From NCBI RefSeq assembly GCF_964340395.1, contig NC_135551.1, positions 17,220,503 through 17,284,502 of the forward strand: a stretch of DNA of 64,000 nucleotides. The letters are read 5' to 3'. Origin of the DNA: Glandiceps talaboti (lineage: Eukaryota > Hemichordata > Enteropneusta > Spengelidae). Positions 1 through 11,215 of this stretch are shown here, one piece after another. The notes beneath the pieces were generated by a model. The model was not told the origin of the DNA. It searched no databases and worked only from the letters and a program-made list of their open reading frames with translations. A program made the translations under genes and the position numbers. Numbering within the stretch: the first letter of the stretch is position 1; each line of letters opens with the position of its first letter.

Positions 1-474
1 TGTATATATGTATGTCAACTTGTGTCACGATATGATCGAACAGGACTGATATGTAGCCATTCTGTTATGTTTTTTTCACATCTGGAGCCACTTGACAAGA
101 CATGTCATGTCTGAGCTGATCAATTTCAGTCAATCTTGGTATAAGAGCAGTGTAGTATTATGTACATATGCATGTCAATTTGTGATTGCCCCTGTGATAG
201 AAAAGACATATTACAATCCAAACAGGGATCAATAGCTCCCAAACAGCAGCGCTATGTCATCTATGATGGCTTGTTACAATTAGTGTGCGAGGAAGCAATC
301 ATTTGGGCAGACTTCTAATTTCACTTTAGGCAGTCCAAAAATCCAGCACAATCTATAAAATATGCAACTCTTTTCTGGTATTACTATAAAGCCCTGCTTT
401 GAACATTTCATTCTCACCGGAAAGTAAAAGGAATTCTGCATTCCTATCTGTAGGAGTATCTGTTTTAAATACCA

Positions 475-480
475 TTTATT
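475..480 (-). terminator. Poly(A) signal of the trefoil gene
   Basis: AATAAA on the minus strand (TTTATT on +), about 135 bases after the candidate stop codon. Confidence 0.45.
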
Positions 481-611
481 CAAAACTTAACTTTATCAAA
501 ATCCAATTTTCCTACTCAGATTTGGGCTCAGCATTGTATGTTCTGCCTACATTATAGGAGAAAGGTTTGTCAAAGAAATGTACAGTTTGTTTTAAAAGAT
601 TTCCTTCAATG

Positions 612-658
612 TCAAAAGAAGTACCAGTTAATCTTGGCCTCTACTTTGCATTGCCAAA
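612..658 (-). CDS. Candidate terminal exon of the trefoil gene
   Basis: The acceptor (a run of eight T then GCAG) opens a phase 1 frame reading WQCKVEAKINWYFF and then TGA. An AATAAA lies about 135 bases downstream. It is short, so it needs transcript support. Confidence 0.5.
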
Positions 659-1672
659 CTGCAAAAAAAATGATTGTGCGAACAGACCGGTGTGTCAACT
701 TGCTGTAAGGTAAAATGAAGTACCGTAATTATCATCCATAATGGCCAACCACACCAGACGTTAGTAAAATGGTACATTTTACCTACAAGTGTGAGAGGTT
801 TTATTGGAAACGACAAGAAGTTGTAAAATATGTAAGAAGCAATTTAAAGCCTCGGTCGGCCAATATGGCCAAAATAACATCCCTGCTTGTCTACCCTACA
901 CTGCATTGTACTGCACGATACGATACGACCCGACACTACCTTATACTGCACTACACTACACTGCACTACACCACACTACATATATTGACTCGCCTACCTT
1001 TAAAAGTGTCTGTGTTACAGTTTGAGTGATATCATGGAACCGTCGTAGAAATAACATACAGACAATACCCTCATTTATTGCCAGCATTACCAAATGCTAT
1101 TTTAATGTAGATTACAAATTCTAATAAAACTTGTAGGCTTTTCAATGAACTTGATACGATGTTATATGAACTAACAGGACATGCAGGGAAAGGAAATGTC
1201 CTGCTATAAAATGAAAATAGTTTGTTGTTGTTGTTGTTCGTATTACAAAAATGTTTGACAATATACTTACTCTGCTCTGTTGATTGATAGCAGACCTTGT
1301 TGGTATCATCCCAGCAACAACCATTTAATTCACATTCGTCCTGACGAGATGCATTACAGTGTATTCTATACGCTCTTGGTACCCAGCATGGCGAACCTTT
1401 GATAATTGAAAGTTATAACTTTGATTGTCTCCATAAATGCAATAGACAACCACATAGTTACATGCGGCAATAATACAAATTAAGTACACCTTGCAGGCAA
1501 TACGGGTTTATACAGCCTACATTTAAAATGACAAATGGTGATATCAGATACAGTCCAGGCTGATACAAAAAACATATTCAAAGATGATACTACCCCTACC
1601 TTCATTGGGAAACGTCGCCGCCATTGTTCCAATGAACATTAAGATAGACACCAAGAGATGGAAGGACACCAT
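612..1672 (-). CDS. Small secreted trefoil-factor-like protein (3 exons, about 81 aa)
   Basis: Three exons join in frame: 1672..1600, 1396..1271 and 658..612 (stop TGA at 612-614). Exon 1 begins at ATG (1672) and encodes a hydrophobic signal peptide with a plausible cleavage after MAA, then donor GGTAGG. Exon 2 is a phase 1-1 module of 42 residues with the trefoil (P-type) pattern: CWVPRAYRIHC, a third Cys seven residues on, NGCCWDD, then a sixth Cys. Spacing C-9-C-7-C-4-CC-7-C is slightly shorter than in vertebrate TFFs. Exon 3, after a T-rich tract ending TTTGCAG, adds about 15 residues including a seventh Cys, as in dimerising TFF1 and TFF3. A TATA-like box and AATAAA flank the gene. Family knowledge: trefoil peptides are secreted with mucus and protect epithelia. 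The first two exons are solid; the third is inferred from phase, acceptor and nearby poly(A) signal. Confidence 0.72.
1271..1396 (-). CDS. Trefoil (P-type) domain exon
   Basis: One hundred and twenty-six nt, phase 1-1, acceptor CAAAG and donor GTAAGT. It contains six cysteines including the diagnostic GCCWDD. The junction with exon 1 makes Gly (G+GT). Confidence 0.82.
1600..1672 (-). CDS. Trefoil gene exon 1 (signal peptide)
   Basis: Seventy-three nt from ATG to a GGTAGG donor, ending in phase 1. It encodes MVSFHLLVSILMFIGTMAA followed by TFPNE, a short N-region, a hydrophobic core and small residues at the likely cleavage site. Confidence 0.72.
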
Positions 1673-1732
1673 TTTACTCGATGTCGTCTGACGTTAACCT
1701 GTTAAGGAAAGACCATCAATGACTTTCATATT

Positions 1733-1742
1733 CTATTTTATA
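1733..1742 (-). promoter_or_regulatory. TATA-like box of the trefoil gene
   Basis: The minus strand reads TATAAAATAG about 60 bases before the ATG. A start site about 30 bases downstream would leave a short 5' UTR. Inferred from motif and position only. Confidence 0.42.
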
Positions 1743-1904
1743 AATATGTGAGTGATGTGAGAACGCATGATTGTTTGTTCTTAATGTATAAGTATCAAGA
1801 TGTTTATCAGTAAGTTCACAGCGTCAATTTCCAATACGAATTATAAATGAGAAGATTTGTAATCCTGTTGGTTGGGTGGTTTTTTATTTTTTATTTTTTT
1901 TAAA

Positions 1905-2210
1905 CAGTTTTTAGCTCCGCTGCCAGCGACAGCTAAAACAATATTAAGGGTTAGGTTGATGCGCCGTCGCTGTCGTCCATCTGTCAACTATGTTTATTTT
2001 CATCTTTTTCTCCGAAACCGACAGTCAGAATACTTTGATATTTGGTGTGCATGTTCGGGGGGGGGGGGGGTGGTGGATTATTTAGACTTGTTCATGCCAA
2101 GTTGATCTGTGCCATGCTCAGGGTGTTTTCCTTTTATTTTATAAGTGTTATTTTCAACTTCTTCTCAAATTATACTACTTATTAGAATGCTTTGATATCT
2201 GTCATGTAGA
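1905..2210 (+). repeat. Probable dispersed repeat fragment
   Basis: The stretch 'tttgatatttggtgtgcatg' near 2034 follows a GC-rich start (agctccgctgccag) unlike its AT-rich surroundings, and a similar 'gctttgatatctgtcatg' recurs near 2186. Its look resembles abundant dispersed repeats of marine invertebrates, but no second full copy is in the window. Confidence 0.3.
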
Positions 2211-2496
2211 TACCCAGAGGGTAGGTTATGAGATTTTTAAAATTCAATTCAGTACATGTTCTTTTATATTATTTAGCGATTTTTGGGGATATTCTTTGAA
2301 TGACCGACGCAATATTGGATTTAAGAAGTGAGCAGCCACTTTTCAAAAGACACTGTTAAGGGCAGACAACAAGCAACATAATATGGTATAGGGAATAATT
2401 GCAGACTTCAATACAAATCGAAAAAGAGTGACATCCTCCTTGAAACGTAAAGTTAATCATGTAAATACCCTTGAAATGATTGATTTTTCAAAAAGA

Positions 2497-3035
2497 TATC
2501 GAACTAAGTTTGGTAGGTTGAGTTGTAGCACTGTTCCAAAAGTGTTGGGAGTGTAAGCATTTTCATTTAATATATCAAAACATCTCAAATACACAAATAA
2601 CATAATTTCCGATTGTACCGATGTCAGCATACTACCCGTATCAAAATGCTGGAAGGCTTCGTAATTAATGTTGGCGTCAGGATACATGTATGTACGATTG
2701 TTTTGGTAGGTAAGGCATAAATTAGCGAAAAAATCAACCCGACATTGTATTTGCTTCCAGTTAAACATCGAAACAAAAAAACCAACAACACAAAACAGAA
2801 GAAGAACCCCTCAAAATCACAACAAACGCTACAGTTATTGCAACTATGCTCGCCTGTGTAGGCTGACGACATCGTAAAGCGAATAGCCTCGAAAACTGTT
2901 GTTTTAATAGAGATCTCGAACGACGTTTGGTAGGTTGAGTTATAACACTGTTCCGATAGTGTTCAGAGAGTAGGAATGTTTATTTAATTGTTTAATTTTA
3001 TTCAAAATGTCATAAATGACACGATTTTTGATCGT
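2497..3035 (+). repeat. Diverged direct repeat pair of about 120 bp
   Basis: Units at about 2497-2620 and 2913-3035 share 'gtttggtaggttgagtt', then 'acactgttcc', 'agtgtt' and a similarly spaced AT-rich tail. Between them is about 290 bp of unrelated sequence. Confidence 0.55.
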
Positions 3036-5392
3036 ATGTGTGATCATGATCATGTATTCAATCATAGACAGTCTATGATTCCATGTAGCCTGTTGGTTCA
3101 AGCAGTGTTCGTGCTGCCGATCACCAGATGGTCAAATGTCGAACTGATTTATTAACTGGCGACTCGGACATACGCTACTATACCCAAACTGGCGACTCAG
3201 TGTCACCATCCCTTTAAGACGTGTGTATCCTTCAATATTCTACCTCACCATTCCGTAGTGCGTTCAACTTTACATATATAATTTCCATGCACATTATTTC
3301 AGATGGACACTAAATATACAAATGACATTCTTCCGCACACCGCAATATATCAGCTTGCACTTCTAAAATATCACAAGAAAACATTTACAAGCAATAATCC
3401 TCTAGACTGCAGTTTAATGTTAACTTTCTGGGCTTTCGAATGTCCACGGTTACCGTAGTAGCTGGAAATATGCGCTCCGAGAATCATCTCTGTTCGGGTG
3501 GGTGGTTCAAGCGCCGTACGGTGTACACAGCGGTACTGCAGTGCATGTTAAGTTTCATGTCTGAACATTACTGTTAACTTTCAATTTGGCAGAGACACGC
3601 TCGCAAAAGTGATTGATACAAATTGTATGTCGTTGAGGAGAACAGTAATCTTTATGAACCGGGCGATTTATTTATGATTTCCTTGAACGATATGTCCTGT
3701 ATTACCCTTAAACTATGATGTATTCACACTCAGAGCATATAAAGTGAACCGTAATTTCGGCGTAAACTCACATGAATGTGCTGTTTACTAAGTAGTTCAA
3801 AATGGAAAGGTATCAATTTTTTATACTGAGGTTGAAAAGGTGGCGATATTGTATGAATATATCTGGGTGAAGTTTTCAGCATAGACTGCATGCCGATTGG
3901 GTATAATTGATTGTAGCTTCGTCCATACAGGAAAGATGGTCATGGTGTTGATGCAAACCCCCATGTAATCACCTCTAACGTGTCTGAGGCACTACAGTTA
4001 TAAGCTAGTTCAGTTTTGATAAGCGACAGATTCAAAACCGAACTCGCCACTATACTACATACAAATATTAGTGACCACTAAGTACCAGATACAATGTTTT
4101 CAATAGGTTTTAGTGAATATATCTTTGACTACTTGATGAAATGATATCTCAGCTGCAGCTAATGCAGGTTTAAAACATTCATTGTCATTTCCTTCGCAAA
4201 ATGAATTGTCTTATTTCGGACTGAGTCTCGAATGGACTCCATAGAAAATATTAAAGTGTTTATCATTATTATCTACGAAATAATGTACATGTTTAAGAGG
4301 ATTTTTTTATATTTTATTTCAATTGCTCATTACGGTACAGACTGCATCTTAAACAAACATCAGTTGAAAGTATTAATGTTTTAGAGGAATCATACTATGA
4401 TTACTCATGAATTAATTTATCGTCCGTTCGTCTAAACAAGATGGCAGCGGATTTAAAGATATTGATATGGTTTGATTTGTTGGCAATTAACTCTAAATTA
4501 AACAAGTCGTTTGGTATTTTGTATCTCCTGACATGTATCCCTTCATACAAAGAATCATGGAGAAGATTGGCTTCGGCCAAAGAAGCTACCCTTAAAGTTT
4601 ATTGATGTAAGGAATGGAACAACATTTTTCGTATAATATACTATGCATAATTAGTAGATTATATATATATATATTAGACAACTTAGTTAGGATTGAGTTT
4701 CTGTCATCTATATAATGGGTTTGTGTAAACAAAATATAACTCCTGAAATATCGAATATTGTTTAAAGTTTGATTCGGCAGATAGTGAGAATAACACCAAT
4801 TGAGCGACTTACTTACCTTGATATATACCAAAATTTAAAAGATGGCATTTCATTCCAACTTCGAATTCCCTAAACCATATTCGCGAGTATACGAGGAAAC
4901 ATGAACAAGCGCTTCTTGCATCTCCTTCCTTTTGAATAAAACCTCTTGTGTGTTTTGTATATATTGTCAGGATTGTAATCAATTTGCTAAAACCCTAAAG
5001 GGTCCAATATATTTGTCTGTAAATCACTTAGCTTACTGTTGGCTTTTCGTGTTGCCATTAAAACCAAATATATATATATATATATGTATACAATGAAAAG
5101 AAAGAATCTACAACAGTACAAGAACACACAGACATACACTTAACATCCGACAAAGTATACTTAACATCAAACAGTCATAGTGTCTACTATGATCAACCTG
5201 GCCATCAAGACATTTATGACTGTGAGACACTTTCATAGAATGAAATAGCACGAAGCTTCTTGTTTTTGTTTGGAATGAGAGCAGACACTGACGGCATCGT
5301 TTGGATAAGTCGATTAATATATTTGAGCTCTTTAGTCCAGATTGTTGAGAACCATGCCTAATGCATCGAATACACCACTTGGGGCATAATTC

Positions 5393-5455
5393 TAGACAGC
5401 ACTTTTATCCTAGGTAGCACTTTTATCCTAGGCAGCACTTTCATCTTAAGTGCTG
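5393..5455 (+). repeat. 20-bp minisatellite, three copies
   Basis: Three consecutive units of 'agcacttttatcctaggc' type (5393-5455), the last one diverged. Confidence 0.65.
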
Positions 5456-6744
5456 TGATAACTGACATTTCGTAAGTAGCTTGTTCAAAATAGACTGCAC
5501 TTCTGCTGACATTTATTCCCTATTAGAGTTTTTGTCATTTTTTCTTCTTTTTTTTAACTTGCGTGTGGAAATGCAGGGAAATCAGCTACGTATTGGTTAT
5601 CAATATATACGATAATCAGTGTTGACGTTGATTAACTAAATTAGGAACTGGATATTCTCATTAAAACCATACTGGGGGGATTGTGTTTCCTCAAAAATGA
5701 AAGGGAAATCACTTGTCATCAGCACAATACGAGGTCAATGGAAATGTACATTGTTATGTATGAAGTCGGGATATAGATCTGACGTGTTTAAAAAGAGTAC
5801 AAACTTGCAATATTTGCGAACTTTGAAATAGTTTGGAAAATAGTAAAACGCAATACTCGAGCGTTTATTTCCATGCAAGGCGGACATTTTATCAGGAGCC
5901 ATGTTGGAGAATTGCAGTTACTTGTAATGACAGAGCAATTGTATTTATATAGCTGATGTAATATGTAATAAATAACAGTAATTTTAGAATAACCTCATTG
6001 TGGGAATTTCATTGTGCCATTGAATGTCAGAGTACAGCTGCAGAGTTACGGCAATGTATGGATACAACGAGCGACAGACATATAAACCCATTAAAATAAT
6101 CCCCCCCCCCCCTCTTGGGCACCAACCACTATTCCTAGGCAAGGACTATAGAGGAATAATTGGAGTAAGTTAAAATATACAGCCTGATTTGAAACACTAT
6201 TTCCACTCGATTTAATTCATCGTATGTTTGACTTTGATGTATGAATTGATTGCTTGATATGCAACCATCAATTTAGATAAACATGCGTTTAATGTGAGTG
6301 ATGAAGTAATGTGGTTTGATGATATAAACTCCCTCCTTCTTTTCATTACTGAAACTGTAGCTGTCCTTTAAAAAGGGAACTAGGGAACTTTTGCAGTAAC
6401 TACGGTTGCAACAGCAATATATAGTAATATATATGATCGTAAAGTGATTTATGGCTGTAATGCTGTTCGTTTTTGACGACATAAAACCGTAATAACTGTA
6501 TTCAGAAACTCGTACAGACTTATCTGTTTGGTGAGACTTTGTTGACACAGTAAAAACTGGAGAACCTATGTGACCTGTCTTCACAATGTGATGACAATTG
6601 AATGTCCGTGGTTGCAAGATCCTGGAATCTCATCATATCAGATCAATGTGCTGTATACTACCATCAGTAATGTCTTGCTTCAACTGTTAAAGACTGGTCA
6701 AAGGTGATTCTGGTCACAGATAAACCTTTTCCATAAGTACATAA

Positions 6745-9700
6745 TATAATATTGGTTTATTGCTCTCAAAGGCCACCGGCCCAAATAGCAAATCCATCAC
6801 AGATATACAAAATGCAAAATATACAAAACGGACACAGAAAATTCAACTATTAATAAAGGAAAGAAAAGAAAAGAAAAAGGAAACATACTACTTCAAATAC
6901 ATTCTTTTCTCAATTGGAAAGCTTTGTGTATAAATACAGCAAGGTTTGATATAACAACTCTATCATCACACGACATAAGAGAATAAAAAGTTTCAATTGA
7001 AGGTTGTCTATATGACCAAACTGGTAAATATAACTCTCTTAGACGTTGGTATAACGGGCAGACAGAAATAAAGTGAAATTCATCCTCAATTTCAATTGTA
7101 CAACAAACTTTACAGGTGCGCTCCTCAAGAAAAATACCACGTGCCCTACCCTCCTCAATTTCCAGACCGAGACCCGAGCTCCTCAGACAAGCTATTGCTC
7201 TTCTGAATTTAGTATCCATGTCTAGAAATAAATATTCCTCTGGTAAAAGGTTTAGCTTAAAATTTCGATATAAACGAAGCTTATCTTTGGTACAGACTTC
7301 AGACCACCAGTTTTGTTTGACAATATCACTAGCTCTGGTCATGAAATGGTTGAGGAAGGTAATGAAGTTGCCAGGCCCCTGAAAAAGCCACACCTCCCCA
7401 AACCCATGGGTAAACAAAACATTTTTGACATGCGTTGCCCAGGACTGCTTTCCATTGGCGTCAAGTCGCATCGCAAGATTATAACTGTGTTTTGCAACTT
7501 TGCTTTGTGGCATTTCCAAGAGTTTCAACCAGTACGAGATTACTCTTTTAAGAGTGAAAAGGAAAATGGGATATCTGCCACAATCACCTAGCACACAGGC
7601 GTCCGGTGTTGAGGATTTGACTCCAAGAAAACGCTTACAGTACTTCAATTGGATACGTTCAAGAACCTGGTACTGCGCATAGCCCCAAATTTCTGACCCA
7701 TAGGTGGTTATAGGAAGAACCATAGCGTCAAAAAGTTTAAAATACTCTTTGAATGGCAAATTTCCAGTGTGTTTGACCATACGAAAAATGCTACCCATTG
7801 CCTTTCGGGCTTGATATGCTAATATTGACGTAGCTTTACTCCACGTATTTCTACTAGAAAGCATTAGCCCTAGGTATTTGTAGTAACTGACCGTTTTCAT
7901 ACACTCCCCGTTAAAAAACCACCTTTCAATTTTTTTCAAAACCCCACCCCGTCTAAATACAATGATTTGCGATTTGCTCCTATTTACTGAGAGTTTCCAC
8001 TTAGTGGTAAATGACTCCAACACTGAAAGTAATCTTTGAAGACCAACTGGAGAATCACTGAACAAGGTAACGTCATCGGCATACAAAAGTGAAAACAAAT
8101 CGTGCAGTTCTTGAGTAATCTGTATACCACAATGTCCCGAATTTTCCAACATACTGCTTAATTCATTAATGAAAAGAGAAAAAAGGAAAGGACTTAGCAT
8201 GCAACCCTGTCGTACTCCGACAGAGCACTGAAAATAATCAGTGATGCCTTGTCCTGCCCTTACACATGACTTCAGCTAACTATACATTGATTTTAAAATA
8301 CACAACATCTTATTACCCTCCACTCCCTCACAACAAAGTCTGTACAGTAATAAGTTGTGATCCACGGAATCAAAGGCTTTGCTAAAATCAATGAATGCAC
8401 AGTAAAAACGACCTTTAGAATTACAGAGATATTTCTGGATCATAATATGTAGGGTAAAGATATTGTCGACTGTACTGAAACCACTTCTGAACCCAGCCTG
8501 ACAATCGGATATACAACCGATTGTGTCAGCCCATTTTACCAAGCGTTGATTTAAAATTGAAGTGAAAATCTTTCCTAGAGAGTTTAGTAGGGTTATACCT
8601 CTATAATTATTAGGGTCTAACTGACTGCCTTTCTTATGCAACGGGACAATAATCCCTTTACACCAGTCGTTGGGAAAAACTCCAAAGTCAAAGATAGTAT
8701 TGAAAATGAAGTGAAAAAGCGGCATAAGAGTGCCTTTGGCTGACCTATAAAACTCCTTTGGAATGCCATCTGGTCCCGGTGATTTACCGGGTTTGAGTTT
8801 ATCGAGTGCTTTATGAATCTCAGTGACAGTAATTTCTCCATTAAGAATTTCATCTAAATCATTATTTTGAGCAAAATCACCGTAGTCGATACTTTCTAGA
8901 AAATGTTCCACTGTTGTGTCAAAGCTACTTTTCTGCCAATCAGGATTATGGAGTGAATTGAAATGCTGAAACCATTTAGTTGGTGAAATCTCAAAAGTAC
9001 GTGTCCTGCTACCTGTAAAACGTTTGACTTGCTTCCAGATGCTGCTGCTATTGTTTTCAGCACCAAGAGTGTTACGCACCTGTTTATTAAAATTAGCTTT
9101 GTTGACCCGGCATACCGACTTGAAAATTCTCTTGAGATCTTTGTATACTTTCAAACTGTCTATAGTGTTCACGTTTCTGAACTGACGAAGTGCCTTGTAC
9201 ATGTTCTTTTTTGCAGTTTGACATTCTTTGCTGAACCATGCTTCTTGTCGCGGTTTCCTTTTCTTGTTCCCAGTTGTGCGTTTGCTCTCTTGTTTATAAT
9301 CTTCAGCAGCCCAAAACAATAAATCATAAAGTCTATTCATACATTCTCCTATATCTCGTCTATCGGATTCTAAAACTTTCCTAGTCATGTTTAGTCCCTC
9401 TTGTGAAACAATCTTTGTTTTGAATGTGTCAATCTTGTCTTTGTCCCATTTAAAAAATGTATAATCACTGCACAAAACCGAATCTGTTACTGGTATCTCA
9501 TTTCTTAGCGACAAATTGGTGGAAAGAGTACAACACAAAGGGAAATGGTCTGAAGTACTATTATCATCAACCCAAAAATATCGAATTACATTGAATAAAT
9601 CAGTGGAAGCAATAATATAATCTACAACACTATTCCCATTATTCGCAATACAAGTGACTTCACCTGCGACATCAGAACCACATCTTCCATTTATTAAATG

Positions 9701-10375
9701 TACAGAATGATCACGACACAGCTCTAGTAACCTTCTACCAAAACCATTCATTACAGGATCTTTAGAAGTGCGGGTCTTATCAAATGTATCTTCATCATAG
9801 CTATCTGCTTCAAGCGGGGTGTATTTAGTAGAATCATCAATGATATAATCGTAGTCTTGTGCAGTCCTAGCATTGAAAGCACCCAAAAGTAGCCAATGAC
9901 AATCTGGGTGCTTGACTTTAAGCTCAACAATTTGATTATCCAACAACTCAATACCATTTGTTTCAGAGGTATAGCGGGATGACCCTTCAGGGGGCACGTA
10001 AATGCACCCCAGGATAATATTTTTGGACATACCAAATGTAGCAGCGTCTAGTATGAAGAAAATGGCATCTGGTAAAGTAGTAGATAAACGAGTGATCCCT
10101 TTGGAAAATACATTATTTATGAAAACGCTTACCCCTCCACCAGCCCGACCTTTTCTAGCTTTCTTTTCCCTGAATATATGATATTCGGTAAACCCAGGAA
10201 TATTTCTATCTAATACTAAATCTTTGTGAAACCATGTTTCTTGTATACAAACGATATCAAAACCTGTAACAAAATCAAGAAATGACTTATCTAATAATTT
10301 ATGATACAACCCGTGAACATTCCAAGACATAAAACGCAATTCCATAAGTACATGTACTAAATTAACTGACATTTA
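6745..10375 (-). mobile_element. Nearly full-length LINE (APE endonuclease / RT), inactivated
   Basis: A non-LTR retrotransposon on the minus strand. Its single large frame runs from 10372 to 6893 (about 1,158 codons): AP-endonuclease, reverse transcriptase, and a C-terminal Cys-rich motif (CKVCC...HF...C). The 3' UTR (6892 to about 6750) contains a GGCCGGTGGCC palindrome and ends AGCAATAAACC followed by an AT-rich tail. No ORF1 is visible upstream of 10372, so the element is 5'-truncated or belongs to a one-ORF type. RT motifs (FIDFSKAFDSVDH, GVRQGCMLSPFLF, YADD) are of the CR1/Jockey/L2 kind; the exact clade cannot be assigned without a tree. Confidence 0.88.
6893..10372 (-). pseudogene. 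LINE ORF2 with one premature stop and a mutated endonuclease motif
   Basis: Residues 1-230 are an APE-type endonuclease (MSWNVHGL, CIQETW, SDHFPLC). The usual GDFN motif reads GAFN (codon GCT), which removes a catalytic Asp. Residues 500-820 are RT. The frame is broken only at a TAG at 8276-8278, between SMYS and LKSC. Reading continues in the same frame for 25 codons to the ATG at 8200 and on to the end, so no frameshift separates the halves. The C-terminus carries a zinc-knuckle-like C..C...H..C. This is a dead or dying copy that still keeps nearly all its coding sequence, so it is a recent insertion. Confidence 0.9.
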
Positions 10376-10499
10376 AAACTTGCATGCAAAAGATTTTGCC
10401 TCATTATCAAAACGATTATTGATGCACATTACATATCACAATTAAAACATACATAAACAAGTACACCAGACACGTATGATTTGTTAACGTTGATGGCTG

Positions 10500-11040
10500 T
10501 TCCAAGTTATGTGGCGCTTTGAAGTTTGCATTCTTAAGATAAAAACTAATTATTACTGAAAATCATTAATTATACGAATTTATCATTGGATGTATAGGCT
10601 ACACCAACAAGCTTTATAACACATATGCGTGTTGTTATGTTTAATGTATATATTAATTCAATTGCATTTGAAGTATGCATTCATAAGATATAAAATACGT
10701 ACCAAAAATAATGAACTGTGCAATTTAATCATTAAAACTCTAAACTATGAAAGCCGCTATATGATATGTATGCTTTGTTTCGGTTGATGTATGTGCCAAA
10801 TTATATTGAATTTAAAGCTTACACCTTTTTAGATATAGCCTAATCAGCAAAGGTGATTAATTATGCAAAATATGCATTAAAACTATAAGCTACATCAACA
10901 AGCATTACAGCAGATATGCAGTATGTTATGCGTAATATAGATACAACATTATATTGAATTTGAAGTTTGCATTCTTAAGATATAGCCTATTTACTAAACA
11001 CTACATATGAAAATGTCTGATTAATCTTCATTGGATATTT
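10500..11040 (-). repeat. Satellite-like tandem repeat, about 147-bp period, four units
   Basis: The anchor 'gaagtttgcattcttaagat' occurs at 10521, in diverged form at 10670 and 10814, and again at 10963, giving spacings of 149, 144 and 149. Each unit also holds a 'ctacatcaacaagc' type block. Units are diverged but collinear. Confidence 0.6.
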
Positions 11041-11215
11041 AACAAAATCAGTTCTTGTGTTTAGTATTTTGAAGATGTGTAGCAAGTTTATTAGAATCGG
11101 TACAGTAGTTTTTGAGACATCGTGTCAACAGACAAACAGACAGGCATACAGACACACACAGCTTACCACACAGACAAAAGTATAACATAAGCTCGTCTTA
11201 CGGGAGGTAAAAATA
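11040..11215 (-). repeat. Head of the same repeat family, with a short CTGT-rich tract
   Basis: Read on the minus strand it starts ACCTCCCGTAAG, passes a short CTGT/GTGT-rich tract (about 11128-11190) and 'ctcaaaaactactg', then leads into the 147-bp units. The same order is seen at 33,911-34,700. Confidence 0.5.

Larger units (their letters stand above)
1743..6744. other. Intergenic stretch without recognisable gene
   Basis: No convincing exon or domain was seen on either strand; open frames are short and have no family signature. It contains a G homopolymer near 2049, a likely dispersed repeat near 1905-2210, a diverged 120-bp direct repeat (2497 and 2913), a three-copy 20-bp minisatellite near 5393, short (AT) runs near 4660 and 5070, and a C homopolymer near 6103. 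Confidence 0.5.
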
